Below, piece by piece: positions 12,834 through 14,957 of a stretch of DNA of 14,957 nt; the first letter of the stretch is position 1; each line of letters opens with the position of its first letter. The position numbers were made by a program, and so were the translations under genes. The notes beneath the pieces were generated by a model. That model made no database searches, was not told where the DNA came from, and saw nothing but the letters and a program-made list of their open reading frames with translations. This stretch comes from Bacillota bacterium (lineage in GTDB: Bacteria; Bacillota; Clostridia; Christensenellales; Aristaeellaceae), in NCBI GenBank assembly GCA_023391725.1, contig JAEWAH010000312.1, positions 1-14,957 of the forward strand, written 5' to 3'.

Positions 12834-14639
12834 ATGAGAAAGATCATCCGTCAAGTTGCGGGATGGAAGCTTAACCGGAAGTTTACGCTGATCATCTTTT
12901 TGATCGTGTTCATTCCCGTTACGGCCCTGGCCACCATTCTGTTCTATACCACCAGGCAGACGCTGATCCGCGAAAAGATCGCCGGCATCCGCCTTGATAT
13001 GGAACAGATGCACACGCGCATCCAAAAAACCGTGGACGTCTGCCAGATCACTACCCAGGCCTTCTCCACCAACACCAGCCTGCTTTCCTACCTGCGCCGG
13101 GTAAAAGAGGGCGGACCCATCGCGGTGATGGACAGCCTGGAATTTTACCGCAACGATATTTCCACCCTGGGCAAAATGATGTATGCCAACCCCTACCTGT
13201 ACAAAATCCGTGTGTATACCGATAGCCGCACCATGCCCGAGATGATGCCCATCCTCTACCGTACCGACAGGATGAAGCGCCTTACCTGGGCGCAGGAGCC
13301 CTTCCATTCGGGGAGCTGGCATTTTAACTATACGGATACGCTTTTTCCGGATTATATCACTGCCCAGACCGGGCACATCATGTCCCTGGTCACTACCGTC
13401 CGCGATCCCATCGCCGGGGACGTGGGTATCATCGAAACCTCGGCGCTCATGGAAAACATGCTTCCCGGCCTTTTTTCAGCAGGCCCCTTGCAATTCCTGT
13501 GCTTTGTGAGCGGGGATGGCGGACGCTTCTATGACGATGGCGTGGGGGATCCCTGGGCCAAGCATATCGAAGCTATCCTTTCCACGAAGGATGGGGCGCA
13601 GGCAGCTTTCTTTGAGCAGCGGCGCATCGGGGGGCAGGAGGTGGTGCTTTCCTCCCTCCCCGTGCCGGAGCTTTCGGGAAGGCTGGTGCAGATTACCTCT
13701 CTGGAGCCGGAGCTTTCTGCCATCCGCCGCCAGCTGGTGGTGTTCTACCTCTGTATGGCGGTGTTCCTGGCGGCGCTGGCGGTGGTCATCAACCAGGTAG
13801 TCTTAAAGCTCCTCAAGCGCTTCTACGCCGTTTCCGCATCCATCGGGGAGGTGCAAAAGGGGAACCTTGATATCCTGATGCCCCACGACGGCAACGACGA
13901 AGTCTCCCACATGGCGGTAGAAATCAACAAGATGCTGGAGAAGATCAAGCTTCTCATGCATGAGAACACCCAAAGGGAGCTGCTGGCCAAGAACGCCGAA
14001 ATAAGAGCGCTTCAAAACCAGATCAATGCGCACTTCATCTACAACGTGCTGGAATCCATCAAGATGACGGCGGAGGTGGACGAGCGTTTTGAGATTGCCA
14101 ACGCCGTTACCGCCCTGGGAAAGCTTTTGCGCTACAGCATGAAGTGGGCCTCCCAGAGCGTAACGGTAAAGGAAGAGATCGAGTACATCCGCAATTATGT
14201 GGCGCTGATCAACCTGCGCTTTGACTATAGCATCTCTTTGTCTCTAAGCATCCCGGACATTATCCTGGATCAGAAGATCCCCAAGATGTCTTTGCAGCCC
14301 ATTGTGGAAAACGCCATCATCCATGGACTGGAGCAGCTGGCCGCGGACGCCTATATCTACATTAAGGGCACCGTGCTTGGCAGCGACGGCCTCATCGAGA
14401 TCACCGACCCAGGCCGGGGGATGACGGGTGAGACGCTTGAGAACCTGCATAAAAAACTTTCTGGCGAGATGGAGGCAGACGGCGGCGCGGGCAACGGCAT
14501 CGGGCTTAAAAACGTGCAGGACCGGCTGCGTATCACCTTTGGGGAAGGGTACGGGCTTGATATTCAATCCAAACAGGACTACTTTACAAAAGTCACCGTG
14601 AAGATCCCGCTTCAAACGACCGTGGAGGCACAGGTATGA
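12834..14639 (+). CDS. YesM-type sensor histidine kinase
   Basis: 601-residue membrane sensor kinase of the LytS/YesM group, which in Firmicutes typically controls oligosaccharide importers. TM1 is at 17-39 (FTLIIFLIVFIPVTALATIL), followed by a large extracellular sensor (about 40-298, Cache-like in length and pattern) and TM2 at 301-325. HAMP spans about 320-373 (EVQKGNLDILMPHDGNDEVS). The His_kinase domain has the phospho-acceptor His400 in LQNQINAHFIYNVLESIKM. The HATPase part shows the N box VENAIIHGLEQ (491-501), a G1-type box DPGRGM (525-530) and the G2 box GNGIGLKNVQDRL (553-565). The G1 box has DPG where DNG is common, and the His box reads NAHFIYN instead of NPHFLYN; both are probably tolerated. 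ATG at 12834 follows GGAG. The stop overlaps the response-regulator start in ATGA, so the two are coupled. Confidence 0.95.
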   Translation: MRKIIRQVAGWKLNRKFTLIIFLIVFIPVTALATILFYTTRQTLIREKIAGIRLDMEQMHTRIQKTVDVCQITTQAFSTNTSLLSYLRRVKEGGPIAVMDSLEFYRNDISTLGKMMYANPYLYKIRVYTDSRTMPEMMPILYRTDRMKRLTWAQEPFHSGSWHFNYTDTLFPDYITAQTGHIMSLVTTVRDPIAGDVGIIETSALMENMLPGLFSAGPLQFLCFVSGDGGRFYDDGVGDPWAKHIEAILSTKDGAQAAFFEQRRIGGQEVVLSSLPVPELSGRLVQITSLEPELSAIRRQLVVFYLCMAVFLAALAVVINQVVLKLLKRFYAVSASIGEVQKGNLDILMPHDGNDEVSHMAVEINKMLEKIKLLMHENTQRELLAKNAEIRALQNQINAHFIYNVLESIKMTAEVDERFEIANAVTALGKLLRYSMKWASQSVTVKEEIEYIRNYVALINLRFDYSISLSLSIPDIILDQKIPKMSLQPIVENAIIHGLEQLAADAYIYIKGTVLGSDGLIEITDPGRGMTGETLENLHKKLSGEMEADGGAGNGIGLKNVQDRLRITFGEGYGLDIQSKQDYFTKVTVKIPLQTTVEAQV

Positions 14640-14957
14640 ATACGCTGCTCATCGTAGAGGATGAAAAGAAGATCCGCCAGGGCATACGCGCCATGGCGCA
14701 ACGCTGCGGCGTTCCGGTTGCGCGCATCCTGGAATGCGCGGACGGGGAGCAGGCCTTGGACATCATCACCCATGAATCGGTGGATGTGATGATCACCGAC
14801 ATCCGCATGCCCCGGATGGATGGGATCGCCCTGGTTCAGAAGATGCAAAGTTGCCGCCAGGTCCCGTTGACCATCGTACTCAGCGGGTATGACGATTTTT
14901 CCTACGCCGTGGAATTGATGCGCTGCGGGGTGCGGGAGTATATTTTGAAACCTGTGG
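14636..14957 (+). CDS. YesN-type response regulator, receiver domain only (cut by window edge)
   Basis: The first 107 residues of a response regulator. The receiver domain is essentially complete: acidic pocket LLIVEDEKK (Glu8, Asp9), phospho-acceptor Asp55 in VDVMITDIRMPRMDG, Ser83 in VLSGYDDFSYA and Lys105 in EYILKPV. The SGYDDFSYA and LKPV patterns are typical of YesN-type regulators, which continue into a C-terminal AraC-type DNA-binding domain; that part is beyond the window, so it is an expectation only. ATG at 14636 overlaps the kinase stop by 4 bases and is preceded by GGAGG (14624-14628). It is the cognate partner of the upstream kinase and probably activates the ABC importer promoter. 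Confidence 0.94.
   Translation, partial: MNTLLIVEDEKKIRQGIRAMAQRCGVPVARILECADGEQALDIITHESVDVMITDIRMPRMDGIALVQKMQSCRQVPLTIVLSGYDDFSYAVELMRCGVREYILKPV

Noticed and set aside
12584..12847. 88-residue N-terminal extension of the chemoreceptor
   Set aside because: Composition is unlike coding sequence, it would cover the sigma-28-like promoter and overlap the divergent kinase start, and a ribosome binding site precedes the ATG at 12583.
12750..13376. 208-residue minus-strand open frame opposite the kinase N terminus
   Set aside because: Shadow of the kinase; low-complexity His/Gly composition typical of reverse-frame reading.
1..14957. CRISPR arrays, tRNA/rRNA genes, prophage or transposase genes
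   Set aside because: No regularly spaced repeats, no tRNA-like cloverleaf or rRNA signature noticed, and every sizeable coding frame is explained by metabolic, transport or regulatory genes.

Overview
The window looks like chromosomal DNA of a GC-rich member of the Firmicutes, most likely a Clostridia lineage. This is inferred from strong AGGAGG-type ribosome binding sites, AUG/GUG/UUG starts, an LplB-type sugar transporter without its own ATPase, a YesM/YesN-type two-component pair and Gram-positive promoter styles. There are no rRNA, tRNA, CRISPR, phage or transposase genes. Ten protein genes are well supported; two of them (the GH4 enzyme at the left edge and the response regulator at the right edge) are cut by the window.

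Left region (1-2552, minus strand): a probable three-gene operon made of two paralogous AraC-family regulators followed by a GH4 alpha-galactosidase (melA-like). Spacing is very tight, and the stop codon of the second regulator overlaps the melA ribosome binding site.

Middle region (2785-6405, plus strand): a double-domain GNAT acetyltransferase and a metal-dependent amidohydrolase form a probable two-gene unit. Next comes a second, unrelated double-domain GNAT gene. It is preceded by a 230-nt leader with its own promoter, a possible 35-codon upstream ORF, three mutually exclusive pairings and an intrinsic terminator just before the gene's ribosome binding site. This has the architecture of a transcription attenuator and is the most interesting object in the window.

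Right region (6452-10739, plus strand): a CUT1-type carbohydrate ABC importer consisting of LplB-like permease, second permease and substrate-binding protein. The two permease genes are separated by about 550 bases of non-coding, inverted-repeat-rich sequence. The binding-protein gene lies between two RNA hairpins and its product has a Sec signal peptide but no lipobox.

Far right (10760-14957): a methyl-accepting chemotaxis protein on the minus strand, with a well-matched sigma-28/SigD-type promoter, is divergent from a YesM-type sensor histidine kinase overlapping by 4 bases with a YesN-type response regulator. Taken together, the importer, the two-component system, the chemoreceptor and the GH4 enzyme with AraC regulators suggest a locus for sensing, swimming toward, importing and hydrolysing galactosides or related oligosaccharides. 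The substrate is inferred only from the GH4 enzyme.
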